From an uncultured Lachnospiraceae bacterium (GTDB lineage Bacteria; Bacillota; Clostridia; Lachnospirales; Lachnospiraceae), in assembly GCA_947176505.1 (NCBI GenBank), contig CAMWQW010000005.1, forward strand, positions 124,001 to 188,000: a stretch of 64,000 nucleotides of DNA. Direction: 5' to 3'. The notes under the pieces were generated by a model. That model saw only the letters and a program-made list of their open reading frames with translations. It ran no database searches and was not told where the DNA came from. How positions within the stretch are numbered: the stretch's first letter is position 1; every line of letters starts with the position of its first letter. Of this stretch, positions 29,356-37,782 are shown piece after piece. The position numbers and the translations under genes are program-made.

Positions 29356-30330
29356 ATGGCAAAACAGATCAAGACGATAGGTGTTCTGACAAGCGGCGGC
29401 GATGCGCCGGGTATGAATGCAGCCATCCGTGCGGTGGTCAGAAAGGCGCTTGCAAACGGTGTCAGCGTTAAGGGAATCAAGAAAGGCTATCGTGGTCTTT
29501 TGAATGAAGAGATTATAGATATGGAGAGATGGTCGGTATCCGATACGATTCAGCAGGGTGGTACTATCTTGGGTACTGCGCGGTGCTCTGAGTTCCGTAC
29601 GGAAGAAGGACAGAAAAAGGGTGCGGATATCTGCCATAAGCATGGAATCGACGGATTGATTGTCATTGGAGGAGACGGTTCTTACCGCGGCGCGCAGGCG
29701 CTTGCAAGACATGGTATCAATACCATCGGCATTCCGGGAACGATAGACCTTGATATTGCGTGTACGGAATATACGATAGGTTTTGATACGGCAGTCAATA
29801 CAGCCATGCAGGCAATCGACAAGATCAGAGATACCTCTTCGTCGCATGAGAGATGCAGTATTATTGAGGTAATGGGCAGAAATGCCGGATATATTGCGCT
29901 GTGGTGCGGTATTGCTAACGGCGCCGAAGATATTTTGCTGCCGGAGAAATACGATTACAATGAGCAGCAGATCATCAATAACATCATTGCCAGCAGAAAA
30001 CGCGGCAAAACCCATCATATCATCATCAATGCCGAGGGGATCGGACATTCCACATCTATGGCGAGGCGTATTGAGGCGGCTACCGGTATGGAGACAAGGG
30101 CGACGATACTAGGTTACATGCAAAGAGGAGGTTCCCCTACGTGTAAGGACCGCTATTATGCGTCGATTATGGGCGCCTATGCGGCAGATATCCTCTGCGA
30201 AGGTAAGACCAATCGTGTGGTGGGCTATCAGCATGGTGTGTTCCTCGACTTTGACATTGAGGAAGCGCTTAATATGCAGAAGAATATTCATGAATATGAA
30301 TATCAGGTTGCAAAAATCCTCGCTGTTTAA
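29356..30330 (+). CDS. pfkA: ATP-type 6-phosphofructokinase
   Basis: Phosphorylates fructose-6-phosphate in glycolysis. The 324-residue protein has GVLTSGGDAPGMNAA at the N-terminus, GGDGSYRGA (Gly105-Asp107-Gly108) and MGRNAGYIAL. Glycine in GGDGS, and glycine before TID, are the ATP-type signature; pyrophosphate-using enzymes normally have GGDD and PKTIDND. The catalytic loop reads GTIDLDIACTEYT: the catalytic Asp131 is kept, but the usual Asn of TIDND is Leu132. I recall the same substitution in relatives, so it is probably a functional variant. The dnaE-pfkA order is common in Clostridia. A terminator-like stem follows. Confidence 0.95.
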   Translation: MAKQIKTIGVLTSGGDAPGMNAAIRAVVRKALANGVSVKGIKKGYRGLLNEEIIDMERWSVSDTIQQGGTILGTARCSEFRTEEGQKKGADICHKHGIDGLIVIGGDGSYRGAQALARHGINTIGIPGTIDLDIACTEYTIGFDTAVNTAMQAIDKIRDTSSSHERCSIIEVMGRNAGYIALWCGIANGAEDILLPEKYDYNEQQIINNIIASRKRGKTHHIIINAEGIGHSTSMARRIEAATGMETRATILGYMQRGGSPTCKDRYYASIMGAYAADILCEGKTNRVVGYQHGVFLDFDIEEALNMQKNIHEYEYQVAKILAV

Positions 30331-30350
30331 TATGATAATAAAATGACGTT

Positions 30351-30378
30351 CCCCGCAAATGATAATTTGCGGGGATTT
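30351..30378 (+). terminator. Terminator after pfkA
   Basis: CCCCGCAAAT (30351-30360), loop GATA, ATTTGCGGGG (30365-30374): a perfect 10-base stem, followed by ATTTGTGTT. Confidence 0.65.
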
Positions 30379-30404
30379 GTGTTGATAAGCAGAAAAAAAG
30401 TGAT

Positions 30405-30422
30405 GTTAAATCATGATTTAAC
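30405..30422. promoter_or_regulatory. Perfect palindrome, operator-like (site A)
   Basis: GTTAAATCATGATTTAAC is an uninterrupted 18-bp palindrome 118 bases ahead of the RNA methyltransferase gene. Nearly the same sequence recurs at 31422-31439. Confidence 0.5.
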
Positions 30423-30539
30423 TGATTGGAATGAGAATAATGGAAACATGAATCATATTTTTATTATCATTTCCAAGTCAAAAGACACCTGATTATAAAT
30501 AACAATCGAAATTTTAAAAGCGTAAGGAGAAAAAAACGA

Positions 30540-31376
30540 GTGATTACAAGTTATAACAATCGTTCTGTCAAAGAGGTCATACAACTTAACCAGAAAGCAA
30601 AGGCACGCAGTAAAGCAGGACTTTTTGTGGCGGAAGGAATCAAAATGTTTGCCGAGGCTCCGCCTCATCGAATTGAAAAGGTCTATATCTCTGAACGGAT
30701 AGAGGCACAAATGTATGAACAGTATGGCAGGAAGTTAAATCAATTATCATGTGAGATTGTATCGGATGATGTATTCGTAAAGATGTCCGATACGAAGACA
30801 CCGCAGGGTATCCTATGCCTGATTAAGCAGTTTCGATATAATATAGAAGATATGCTTGCAGGAAAATGTTATGCCAATGCCGCGGGAATGAGTATTGTAA
30901 TGAATAAGCAGGAAAAGAAGCATGTGTTATTTATAATTCTGGAAAACCTGCAGGATCCGGGAAATCTCGGAACAATCTTTCGTGCGGGAGAGGCGGCAGG
31001 TGTGGACGGTGTTATTATGAGCAGTCAGACAGCGGATATCTATAATCCGAAGACAATCCGCTCTACAATGGGCTCCATCTACAGAGTGCCGTTTCTCTAT
31101 ACAGACGATATATGCGGGACAATCCGCATGATGCGGAAGCAGGAGATTGATGTGTATGCGGCACATTTACAGGCTGACAAGTATTATGATGAGTTTGACT
31201 ATCGTAAGAGCTGTGCCTTTTTGATTGGTAATGAGGCAAACGGACTATCCGAGGAAGTATCCGAATGTGCAGGCGCATATCTCAAGATTCCGATGAAAGG
31301 AAAAGTGGAATCGCTGAATGCGGCAGTAGCATCATCGGTGTTATTGTATGAGGCATACAGGCAGAGACGACACTAG
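30540..31376 (+). CDS. TrmH/SpoU family RNA 2'-O-methyltransferase
   Basis: SAM-dependent methyltransferase with a trefoil knot, acting on ribose 2'-OH of rRNA or tRNA. The 278-residue protein has an N-terminal SpoU substrate-binding region (residues ~20-95) and the three knot motifs: ENLQDPGNLGTIFRAGEAAG, FLIGNEANGLS and IPMKGKVESLNAAVA. The start is a GTG with AAGGAG 10 bases upstream. It is flanked by matching palindromes (30405-30422 and 31422-31439). The target nucleotide is unknown. The gene appears to be transcribed alone, since proC has a ~200-base leader of its own. Confidence 0.9.
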   Translation: MITSYNNRSVKEVIQLNQKAKARSKAGLFVAEGIKMFAEAPPHRIEKVYISERIEAQMYEQYGRKLNQLSCEIVSDDVFVKMSDTKTPQGILCLIKQFRYNIEDMLAGKCYANAAGMSIVMNKQEKKHVLFIILENLQDPGNLGTIFRAGEAAGVDGVIMSSQTADIYNPKTIRSTMGSIYRVPFLYTDDICGTIRMMRKQEIDVYAAHLQADKYYDEFDYRKSCAFLIGNEANGLSEEVSECAGAYLKIPMKGKVESLNAAVASSVLLYEAYRQRRH

Positions 31377-31421
31377 AAAATGTTTATGAATGACGGAATC
31401 GAAAAAGAAAGCTGAGAATGG

Positions 31422-31439
31422 GTTAAAACATGATTTAAC
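31422..31439. promoter_or_regulatory. Near-perfect palindrome, operator-like (site B)
   Basis: GTTAAAACATGATTTAAC differs from site A by one base and, with flanking G and C, gives a 20-bp near-palindrome. It lies 140 bases ahead of proC. Confidence 0.5.
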
Positions 31440-31578
31440 CAAGATTTAGCCGATGAGTGATACATAATACTTGGGAAGGAATTTAAATAACAGGCGAAAG
31501 AAAAATGAGAAAAATAAATAACGATTGATACGTAATGCGATTCACTGTAGATTAGAACTGAGAACGGAGGAAAGTAAA

Positions 31579-32373
31579 ATGAAGATAGGGTTTATCGGGC
31601 TGGGGAATATGGCGAAGGCGATGATTGGAGGTATGCTGCAAAACGAAATGGTACAGCCGGACGATATTATCGGGTCTGCCAAGACGGAAACGACAAGACA
31701 GAAGGTTAGGACAGAGTATGGTATCAAAATCAGCAAGAATAATGTAGACGTAGCAAAAGAGGCGGACATAATCGTGCTTGCCGTGAAACCTCAATTTTTA
31801 CAGGGAGTCATTGAAGAGATTCGGGATGAAGTGTCTCTTAGTAAACTGGTTCTCAGTATTGCGGCGGGGAAATCGATAGTATGGTTGGAGGAAACTTTCG
31901 GCAAAACAGTCAGACTGGTTCGCTGTATGCCCAATACGCCTGCGCTGGTCGGTGCAGGATGCACGGGGGTATGCGTCAACATGCGGGTCAATCAGGAACA
32001 GATAGATTACAGCATGAAATTAATGGAGAGTTTTGGCAAGGCAATACTTGTGCCGGAATGTCTTATGGACGCGGTTGGCGCAGTAAGCGGCAGTTCTCCC
32101 GCATATGTCTTTATGTTTATTGAAGCGATGGCGGATGCGGCAGTGGCAGCCGGAATGCCAAGGGCACAGGCGTATGAGTTTGCGGCACAGGCAGTTTACG
32201 GTTCGGCGAAACTGGTGCTTGAGAGTGGGAAACATCCCGGAGAATTAAAGGATATGGTATGTTCGCCGGGCGGCACGACGATACAGGGCGTGCGCGTTCT
32301 GGAGGAGAGAGGAATGAGAGGGGCGGTTATTGACGCTTTGACCGCTACGGTGGAACAGTCAAGAAAATTATAG
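31579..32373 (+). CDS. proC: Pyrroline-5-carboxylate reductase
   Basis: Last step of proline synthesis: NAD(P)H-dependent reduction of pyrroline-5-carboxylate. Rossmann motif GFIGLGNMAKAM is at the N-terminus; AVKPQ, RCMPNTPALVGAGCTG and the family signature from DMVCSPGGTTIQGVRVLEE are present. The protein has 264 residues from ATG 31579, which has CGGAGG upstream; the frame extends to 31525 without a ribosome site. No other proline genes are nearby. Confidence 0.97.
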   Translation: MKIGFIGLGNMAKAMIGGMLQNEMVQPDDIIGSAKTETTRQKVRTEYGIKISKNNVDVAKEADIIVLAVKPQFLQGVIEEIRDEVSLSKLVLSIAAGKSIVWLEETFGKTVRLVRCMPNTPALVGAGCTGVCVNMRVNQEQIDYSMKLMESFGKAILVPECLMDAVGAVSGSSPAYVFMFIEAMADAAVAAGMPRAQAYEFAAQAVYGSAKLVLESGKHPGELKDMVCSPGGTTIQGVRVLEERGMRGAVIDALTATVEQSRKL

Positions 32374-32396
32374 TGATGAAATAAATATTAAAAAAG

Positions 32397-32432
32397 TATT
32401 TAAAAAATTATTTAAGAAAATATTTAAGAAAA
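32397..32432. repeat. Three imperfect 12-bp AT-rich tandem repeats
   Basis: TATTTAAAAAAT, TATTTAAGAAAA, TATTTAAGAAAA in a row, about 90 bases upstream of the SleB gene promoter. It may be a bent or easily melted sequence; no function can be assigned. Confidence 0.5.
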
Positions 32433-32520
32433 CAGGCGCAAAATAGGTATAAAAACCGGACAAGCAGCGTAAACTTGACAAAGAATAGGTGTTTTGCTAA
32501 AATTATCCAAAACTTGAGAG

Positions 32521-32549
32521 TTAACAATTTTGTAATATTTTAGTATTAT
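32521..32549 (+). promoter_or_regulatory. Sigma-A promoter of the SleB-type hydrolase gene
   Basis: TTAACA (32521-32526), 17-base spacer, TATTAT (32544-32549), about 49 bases before the chosen start codon. Confidence 0.65.
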
Positions 32550-32597
32550 GGTATTAACATTGGGGAATTATCGGGGAAATGATGGAGGATTATGTTT

Positions 32598-33677
32598 ATG
32601 CTGAAAGGCAGAAAGACGTTTATTCTGCTTGCCGGTCTCATTCTTTGTCTGAGTATATCGGGAATGTTTTCTTTGACAGCGGAAGCTTCCGGTCAGAAGG
32701 AATATCTTGATTCTTTGAGCGTTGGAATAACGCCGATCATCGATCCGACCACGGGAACCGCGAACGATCAGGCGATTAAAGAGTTGACTGAAATGGCACA
32801 AAACAGTAAACCGCAGCTTACGGAAGAGTCGGATCTGGTAATGGTTAATGTACAGGTTGCCATGAATGTGAGAGCGGAGGCGAGTGAGGAGTCGGACAAA
32901 GTCGGAGTGTTGTACAAAGACTGCGGCGGCAGAATATTGGAGCGCAAAGACGGCTGGACCAGATTGAAAAGCGGTGATTTGATTGGCTGGGCGAGCGACG
33001 AATATCTTCTGTTCGGGGAAGATGCGGAAGCGATGGCGGATGATGTCGGGAACCTTATTGTCACAATCGAGACGGAAATACTGCGTGTGCGCGATGAGCC
33101 GAACAGGGATGCGGAGGTAGTCGGACTTCTGACGGGGGACGATGAGCTGGAAATTATCGAGTTTATTGATGATGACTGGATCAGCGTTGCATACGGGGAA
33201 GAGACGAGATATGTCTCCTCTGAGTTCGTAAATGTGGATTTTCACATTGACGAAGGCGAGACATTGGCGGCAATTAAGAAGCGAGAAGAGGAAGAACGTC
33301 AGGCGAAGCTGACAGCCAATCAGGGAGCAGTTGTAGTCGGAGGTGACGATCTTCGGCTGTTGGCAGCACTTATTCAGTGTGAAGCCGGAGGAGAGACCTA
33401 TAACGGCAAGCTGGCAGTGGGTGCAGTTGTTATGAACCGTGTCAGAAGCGGTGCTTATCCGAATACAATATCGGGCGTTATTTTTGCTTCGGGACAGTTT
33501 ACGCCGGCGCTCAACGGTAAAGTTGCAAGGGTTTACACAAGCGGAAATATCATGGATAGCTGTTATGAGGCGGCGCAGGCGGCGATCAACGGAGAGACGA
33601 ACGTCGGAGATGCGACGCACTTCAGAAGAGCAGGTAATCATGACGGACTTCTGATAGACCATCAGGTATTCTGGTAA
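32598..33677 (+). CDS. SH3-domain cell-wall hydrolase, SleB type
   Basis: Exported peptidoglycan hydrolase. A signal peptide (residues ~1-28, cleavage after AEA) is followed by two bacterial SH3 domains (about 70-135 and 150-215) for wall binding, a short charged linker, and a C-terminal SleB/CwlJ-type hydrolase_2 domain. Glu262 in QCEAGGE is the likely catalytic residue; AVGAVVMNRVRSG and THFRRAG are family motifs. SleB proteins degrade spore cortex at germination, but SH3-bearing relatives also act in vegetative wall turnover. ATG 32598 has GGAGG 9 bases upstream; ATG 32592 in the same frame is only 3 bases from it. Confidence 0.9.
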   Translation: MLKGRKTFILLAGLILCLSISGMFSLTAEASGQKEYLDSLSVGITPIIDPTTGTANDQAIKELTEMAQNSKPQLTEESDLVMVNVQVAMNVRAEASEESDKVGVLYKDCGGRILERKDGWTRLKSGDLIGWASDEYLLFGEDAEAMADDVGNLIVTIETEILRVRDEPNRDAEVVGLLTGDDELEIIEFIDDDWISVAYGEETRYVSSEFVNVDFHIDEGETLAAIKKREEEERQAKLTANQGAVVVGGDDLRLLAALIQCEAGGETYNGKLAVGAVVMNRVRSGAYPNTISGVIFASGQFTPALNGKVARVYTSGNIMDSCYEAAQAAINGETNVGDATHFRRAGNHDGLLIDHQVFW

Positions 33678-33701
33678 TAGTCGGATTCTTCCTAATGAAA
33701 C

Positions 33702-33769
33702 TTGCCAGATGGAATATAATATAGTAGAATGAAGTGTAGCTGTGAAGCAGGTAAGCGGAGCAGCTACAC
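33702..33769 (+). promoter_or_regulatory. Promoter and 5' stem-loop of the NfeD-SPFH operon
   Basis: TTGCCA (33702-33707), 17-base spacer, TAGAAT (33725-33730). The predicted transcript start (~33737) falls in or beside a 9-base-pair hairpin, GTGTAGCTG (33734-33742) with CAGCTACAC (33761-33769). The stem has no T-run, so it may protect the 5' end of the mRNA, or end the upstream transcript inefficiently. Confidence 0.5.
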
Positions 33770-33821
33770 TATGTATATTGCGGGAATTATGCATATACTA
33801 AGAGAAAAGGAGTGAGGACTG

Positions 33822-34280
33822 ATGGCTTTTGTGGCTGATTTAAGTATGACTGTATTTTGGCTGATTGTTCTCGTAGCATTGGTCATTATAGAATTGCTTA
33901 CGATGGGACTCACAACTGTCTGGTTTGCAGGCGGCGCGCTTGTCGCGACGGTTGCGGCACTGTTCCATGCACCGCTCTTTTTGCAGATTATTCTCTTTCT
34001 GGTTGTGTCCGCGCTATTGCTGTTCTTTACAAGACCTCTTGCGGTCAAATATTTTAATAAAGACAGAGTCAGAACTAACGCGGAGAGCTTGGTAGGACGT
34101 CAGGCGATTGTAATCAGCGAGATTGATAATCTTCAAGGAATCGGACAGGTCAATGTAGGCGGCATGGAATGGTCTGCGAGGACAAGAGTAGATGGTGTGA
34201 GGCTGCCGGTTGGTACAGTGACTACCGTATTAGCGATCAATGGCGTGAAATTGGTCGTAGAAGAAAGGAAAGAGGTATAG
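33822..34280 (+). CDS. NfeD family membrane protein (short form)
   Basis: Integral membrane protein of 152 residues: two to three N-terminal helices (about 10-70) and a C-terminal OB-fold domain (about 88-150, LVGRQAIVISEIDNLQGIGQVNVGGMEWSAR). It lacks the protease domain of long NfeD proteins. It lies 2 bases upstream of an SPFH gene, the classic NfeD-stomatin pair that organises membrane microdomains. AAAAGGAGTGAGGACTG precedes the start. Both genes are read from the promoter at 33702. Confidence 0.92.
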   Translation: MAFVADLSMTVFWLIVLVALVIIELLTMGLTTVWFAGGALVATVAALFHAPLFLQIILFLVVSALLLFFTRPLAVKYFNKDRVRTNAESLVGRQAIVISEIDNLQGIGQVNVGGMEWSARTRVDGVRLPVGTVTTVLAINGVKLVVEERKEV

Positions 34281-34282
34281 AA

Positions 34283-35203
34283 ATGGGTGGAATTATTGCA
34301 TTAGTAGTTGTATTGATCTTGGTTGTATTGATTTTGTTATCATGTATCAAGATTGTTCCTCAGGCACATGCTTATGTTGTAGAGAGATTGGGCGCTTATC
34401 AGCAGACATGGTCTGTGGGTCTTCATATCAAAGTTCCTTTTATTGATAAGGTAGCTAAGAGAGTTGTTCTGAAAGAGCAGGTTGTTGATTTCGCACCCCA
34501 GCCGGTTATCACGAAGGACAATGTAACCATGAGAATAGATACCGTCGTATTTTTCCAGATTACCGATCCGAAGCTCTTTGCATACGGTGTGGAGAATCCG
34601 ATTATGGCGATTGAAAATCTGACTGCTACGACTCTTCGTAACATCATCGGTGAGATGGAACTTGACCAGACCTTGACGTCAAGAGAAGTAATCAATACGA
34701 AGATGAGAGCGTCTCTGGATATCGCTACCGACCCTTGGGGTATTAAAGTAAATCGTGTGGAACTTAAGAATATTATTCCTCCGGCAGCAATACAGGATGC
34801 CATGGAGAAACAGATGAAAGCGGAGCGTGAACGACGTGAAGCAATCCTTCGTGCAGAGGGTGAGAAGAAATCCACCGTCTTAGTTGCAGAAGGTAAGAAA
34901 GAATCTGCAATCTTGGAGGCAGAGGCTGAGAAGCAGTCCGCAATCCTTCGCGCAGAGGCTCAGAAAGAGAAGATGATTCGCGAGGCGGAAGGTGAGGCAG
35001 AAGCAATCCTTAAGGTACAGCAGGCTACCGCGGACGGTATTAAGATGATCCGTGAGGCTGGCGCAGACGAGTCAGTACTTAAGATTAAGAGTCTTGAGGC
35101 ATTCGAGAAGGCAGCGGACGGTCAGGCGACTAAGATTATTATCCCTTCCGAGATTCAGGGACTGGCAGGACTTGCATCTTCTATCAAAGAAGTGTGGAAA
35201 TAG
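34283..35203 (+). CDS. SPFH/band 7 (stomatin-like) membrane protein
   Basis: Scaffold protein of 306 residues. One N-terminal helix (about 3-22) anchors it. The band-7 domain follows (about 22-180, VPQAHAYVVERLGAY, PQPVITKDNVTMRID, NLTATTLRNIIGEMELDQTL). Then comes a long Ala/Glu-rich coiled coil with recurring EAEKQSAILRAEAQKEK-type units, and a C-terminal LASSIKEVW. This is the QmcA/HflK-like group and forms large ring assemblies. ATG 34283 has AAAGAGGTATAG upstream and begins 2 bases after the NfeD stop codon, so translation is coupled. A hairpin follows at 35269. Confidence 0.93.
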   Translation: MGGIIALVVVLILVVLILLSCIKIVPQAHAYVVERLGAYQQTWSVGLHIKVPFIDKVAKRVVLKEQVVDFAPQPVITKDNVTMRIDTVVFFQITDPKLFAYGVENPIMAIENLTATTLRNIIGEMELDQTLTSREVINTKMRASLDIATDPWGIKVNRVELKNIIPPAAIQDAMEKQMKAERERREAILRAEGEKKSTVLVAEGKKESAILEAEAEKQSAILRAEAQKEKMIREAEGEAEAILKVQQATADGIKMIREAGADESVLKIKSLEAFEKAADGQATKIIIPSEIQGLAGLASSIKEVWK

Positions 35204-35268
35204 GAATATAGATATATTGTCGACTGTTCGGGAATATTACAGTGCAGTTAAGTAATTGAAACGATTGT

Positions 35269-35292
35269 GGGACGGTTCTTTTGAGCCGTCCC
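35269..35292 (+). terminator. Terminator-like hairpin after the SPFH gene
   Basis: GGGACGGTTC (35269-35278), loop TTTT, GAGCCGTCCC (35283-35292); one wobble pair. It is followed by ATTATGTG, so the T-run is poor. Confidence 0.6.
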
Positions 35293-35360
35293 ATTATGTG
35301 ATAGCCGCATAAGTACGCAGACTTGAGACTCTGGTCATTTAAGCGGTGACATTATCTGCA

Positions 35361-35369
35361 TGGTACAAT
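35361..35369 (+). promoter_or_regulatory. Extended -10 promoter of argF
   Basis: TGGTACAAT, 24 bases before the start codon. There is no clear -35 and no recognisable ARG box. Confidence 0.5.
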
Positions 35370-35393
35370 TAGCGCAACAGAGGGAGGACTATT

Positions 35394-36392
35394 ATGAATT
35401 TGACAGGACGAAATTTTTTAAAGCTTCTGGATTTTACGCCGGAGGAAATTACATATATGCTGGATGTGGCGGCTGACTTAAAAGACAAGAAAAAGAAAGG
35501 GATTCCCGTGGATATCCATAGGGGCAAGAACGTGGCGCTGATTTTTGAGAAGACCAGCACAAGGACGCGCTGTTCCTTCGAAGTGGCAGCACACGATCTC
35601 GGTATGGGAACAACCTATTTGGATCCGTCAGGTTCGCAGATTGGTAAGAAAGAGAGTATTGCAGATACGGCGAGGGTTTTGGGGCGCATGTATGAGGGAA
35701 TCGAATATCGCGGTTTCGGGCAGGAGATTGTAGAAGAACTGGCAAAGTATGCAGGTGTACCTGTGTGGAACGGATTGACGAATGAGTTCCATCCGACTCA
35801 GATGTTGGCGGATTTTCTGACGATCAGGGAGCATTTTGGACATTTGGAAGGAATTAAGCTGACATACATGGGAGATGCCCGCTATAATATGGGTAATTCC
35901 CTGATGGTGGCTTGTGCCAAGATGGGTATGCACTTTACTGCCTGCACAACGAAAGAGTATTTTCCGGAGGCGGAACTTGTGCGAACCTGTGAGGAGATTG
36001 CGGCGAAGACCGGCGGCAGCATTAAGTTGACGGAAGATGTGGCTGACGGCGCAGGCGGTGCGGATGTTATCTATACGGACGTATGGGTTTCCATGGGAGA
36101 ACCGGAAGAAGTCTGGACCGACAGACTGCGTGATTTGATGCCCTATCAGGTCAATCGCAAAGTAATGGAATATGCGGGACCGGATGCGGTATTTATGCAT
36201 TGTCTTCCGGCATTCCATGATTTAAAGACCGGGGTCGGCAGGGAAATCAGTAAAAAATATGGTATCAACGAGATGGAAGTAACGGACGAAGTGTTTGAAT
36301 CCGAACAGTCAATCGTATTTGATGAAGCGGAAAACCGTATGCATACTATTAAAGCTGTGATGGCAGTGACATTAGGAGAGTATAAATTGTAA
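35394..36392 (+). CDS. argF: Ornithine carbamoyltransferase
   Basis: Converts ornithine and carbamoyl phosphate to citrulline in arginine synthesis (or the reverse in arginine deiminase catabolism). The 332-residue protein has the carbamoyl-phosphate motif [25 protein letters not shown], and MHCLPAFHD with the ornithine-binding cysteine. GGGAGGAC precedes the ATG. birA starts one base after its stop codon, with an AGGAG inside the argF 3' end, so the two are translated together. No other arginine genes are nearby, so the biosynthetic direction is assumed. Confidence 0.96.
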   Translation: MNLTGRNFLKLLDFTPEEITYMLDVAADLKDKKKKGIPVDIHRGKNVALIFEKTSTRTRCSFEVAAHDLGMGTTYLDPSGSQIGKKESIADTARVLGRMYEGIEYRGFGQEIVEELAKYAGVPVWNGLTNEFHPTQMLADFLTIREHFGHLEGIKLTYMGDARYNMGNSLMVACAKMGMHFTACTTKEYFPEAELVRTCEEIAAKTGGSIKLTEDVADGAGGADVIYTDVWVSMGEPEEVWTDRLRDLMPYQVNRKVMEYAGPDAVFMHCLPAFHDLKTGVGREISKKYGINEMEVTDEVFESEQSIVFDEAENRMHTIKAVMAVTLGEYKL

Positions 36393-36393
36393 C

Positions 36394-37413
36394 ATGAAAA
36401 CAGATAAGACAGATATTTTGGCACTGCTCAGAAACAGTGAGGATTATGTATCGGGGCAACAGCTTTGCGACAGATTCGGCGTGACAAGGACTGCCGTCTG
36501 GAAAGTGATTAATCAATTGAAAGAAGAAGGTTATCAAATCGAGTCGGTTTCAGGCAGGGGATATCGTCTGGTGGAAGGTCCGGCGGATATTTTGTCGCAG
36601 AGTGAGATTGCCAGCAGGCTGACTACAAAATGGGCTGGCTGTAAGGTGTACTATTACGATGAAACCGGATCGACCAACAATGACGCCAAGCGATGCGGTG
36701 AGGAGGGGGATCCTCACGGCACCGTAGTGGTGGCGGACGTTCAGAATGCAGGGAAAGGGCGCCGCGGCAGAGGATGGCAGACATTGCCCGGGACCGCGCT
36801 TTCTTTTACGATCATGCTGCGACCGGAGTTTGCACCGGACAAGGCATCCATGATTACGCTGGTGATGGCGCTCAGTGTGGCACAGGCAGTGGAAAGCGCA
36901 TTAGAGGGTGCACAGAATGCAGTCACGACGATTAAATGGCCCAATGATATCGTACTGAATAAGAAGAAAATATGCGGCATGCTCACAGAAATGACCATGA
37001 CGCCGGAGATGGACGAGATACAATATATTGTTGTGGGAGCGGGCACGAATGTTAATAATGCCAGCCCGGAAGAATTTCACGAAGAGATACGAAAGACGGC
37101 GACGTCTTTGAGGATAGAGACGGGACGGCGTATTAACAGAGCGGATCTGCTTGAAAAGATTCTCCTTCGATTCGAGGATAATTATGAGATTTTCCTGAAA
37201 ACATTAGATATGTCGGGGCTTCGGGAAGCCTATCAGAGCCATTTACAGGGAATCGGCGGTGAAGTGAGGGTACTCGATCCGGCGGGAGAATATACGGGAA
37301 TTTCACGTGGTATCAACGAGAGAGGCGAACTGATTGTCGAGAAGGAAAACGGGGAAACGGTGCAGGTTTACGCCGGGGAAGTATCGGTGCGCGGACTGTA
37401 CGGGTATGTATAA
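36394..37413 (+). CDS. birA: Biotin-protein ligase / biotin operon repressor
   Basis: Bifunctional protein of 339 residues. An N-terminal winged helix (about 8-65, SGQQLCDRFGVTRTAVWKVINQL) binds DNA. The central ligase domain has the biotinyl-AMP motif GKGRRGRGW and the preceding DETGSTN; KWPNDIVLNKKKICGMLTE follows. A C-terminal SH3-like domain completes it. It activates biotin and attaches it to carboxylase carriers. The helix-turn-helix suggests it also represses biotin genes. Located 1 base after argF. Confidence 0.95.
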   Translation: MKTDKTDILALLRNSEDYVSGQQLCDRFGVTRTAVWKVINQLKEEGYQIESVSGRGYRLVEGPADILSQSEIASRLTTKWAGCKVYYYDETGSTNNDAKRCGEEGDPHGTVVVADVQNAGKGRRGRGWQTLPGTALSFTIMLRPEFAPDKASMITLVMALSVAQAVESALEGAQNAVTTIKWPNDIVLNKKKICGMLTEMTMTPEMDEIQYIVVGAGTNVNNASPEEFHEEIRKTATSLRIETGRRINRADLLEKILLRFEDNYEIFLKTLDMSGLREAYQSHLQGIGGEVRVLDPAGEYTGISRGINERGELIVEKENGETVQVYAGEVSVRGLYGYV

Positions 37414-37431
37414 ATTGAGGAAGTAATCGAG

Positions 37432-37782
37432 ATGGGAGAATGCGAGAAAAGAGTGGTGCTCTGCGGAGCCAACGCTTATGAGCAGAAATATTATTTTAAT
37501 GAACAGTTTGCAGGGATTCCTGAATCTATTAAGGAGGAATTGCATGTCATCTGCGTCCTTTTTACCGAGGAAGTAGGAGGGATTTTTACCATTGTCTTCG
37601 AGGAAGACGGGAGTGTTTCGTTAGAAACCAATGCGGAAGAAGATGACTTGCTCTATGATGAGATTAGCAGTGGACTGTTGGTGGGCGAGATTCGAAGAAA
37701 CAGACAGGAGATGCTTGAGTCACTGCAGTTGTATTACAGAGTTTTTATACTGCATGACCGAACGGTGTTGGAAGATGAGTGA
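37432..37782 (+). CDS. Small acidic protein of unknown function (DUF6145-like)
   Basis: A 116-residue acidic protein with NAYEQKYYFNEQF near the start, IKEELHVICVLFTEEVGGIF in the middle and ESLQLYYRVFIL near the end. From memory this matches a family confined to Lachnospiraceae-like Firmicutes (DUF6145); this needs a profile search. It starts 18 bases after birA and its last 8 bases overlap the dusB start, so argF-birA-this-dusB look like one transcript. The constant link to dusB suggests an RNA-related role, but nothing direct shows it. Confidence 0.75.
   Translation: MGECEKRVVLCGANAYEQKYYFNEQFAGIPESIKEELHVICVLFTEEVGGIFTIVFEEDGSVSLETNAEEDDLLYDEISSGLLVGEIRRNRQEMLESLQLYYRVFILHDRTVLEDE

Noticed and set aside
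29356..30330. Pyrophosphate-dependent phosphofructokinase
   Set aside because: GGDGS and Gly before TID are ATP-type residues; the PPi type would show GGDD and PKTIDND.
32568..33794. 408-codon minus-strand open frame across the SleB gene
   Set aside because: Antisense to a clear signal peptide-SH3-SleB gene; no start signal and no recognisable domain.
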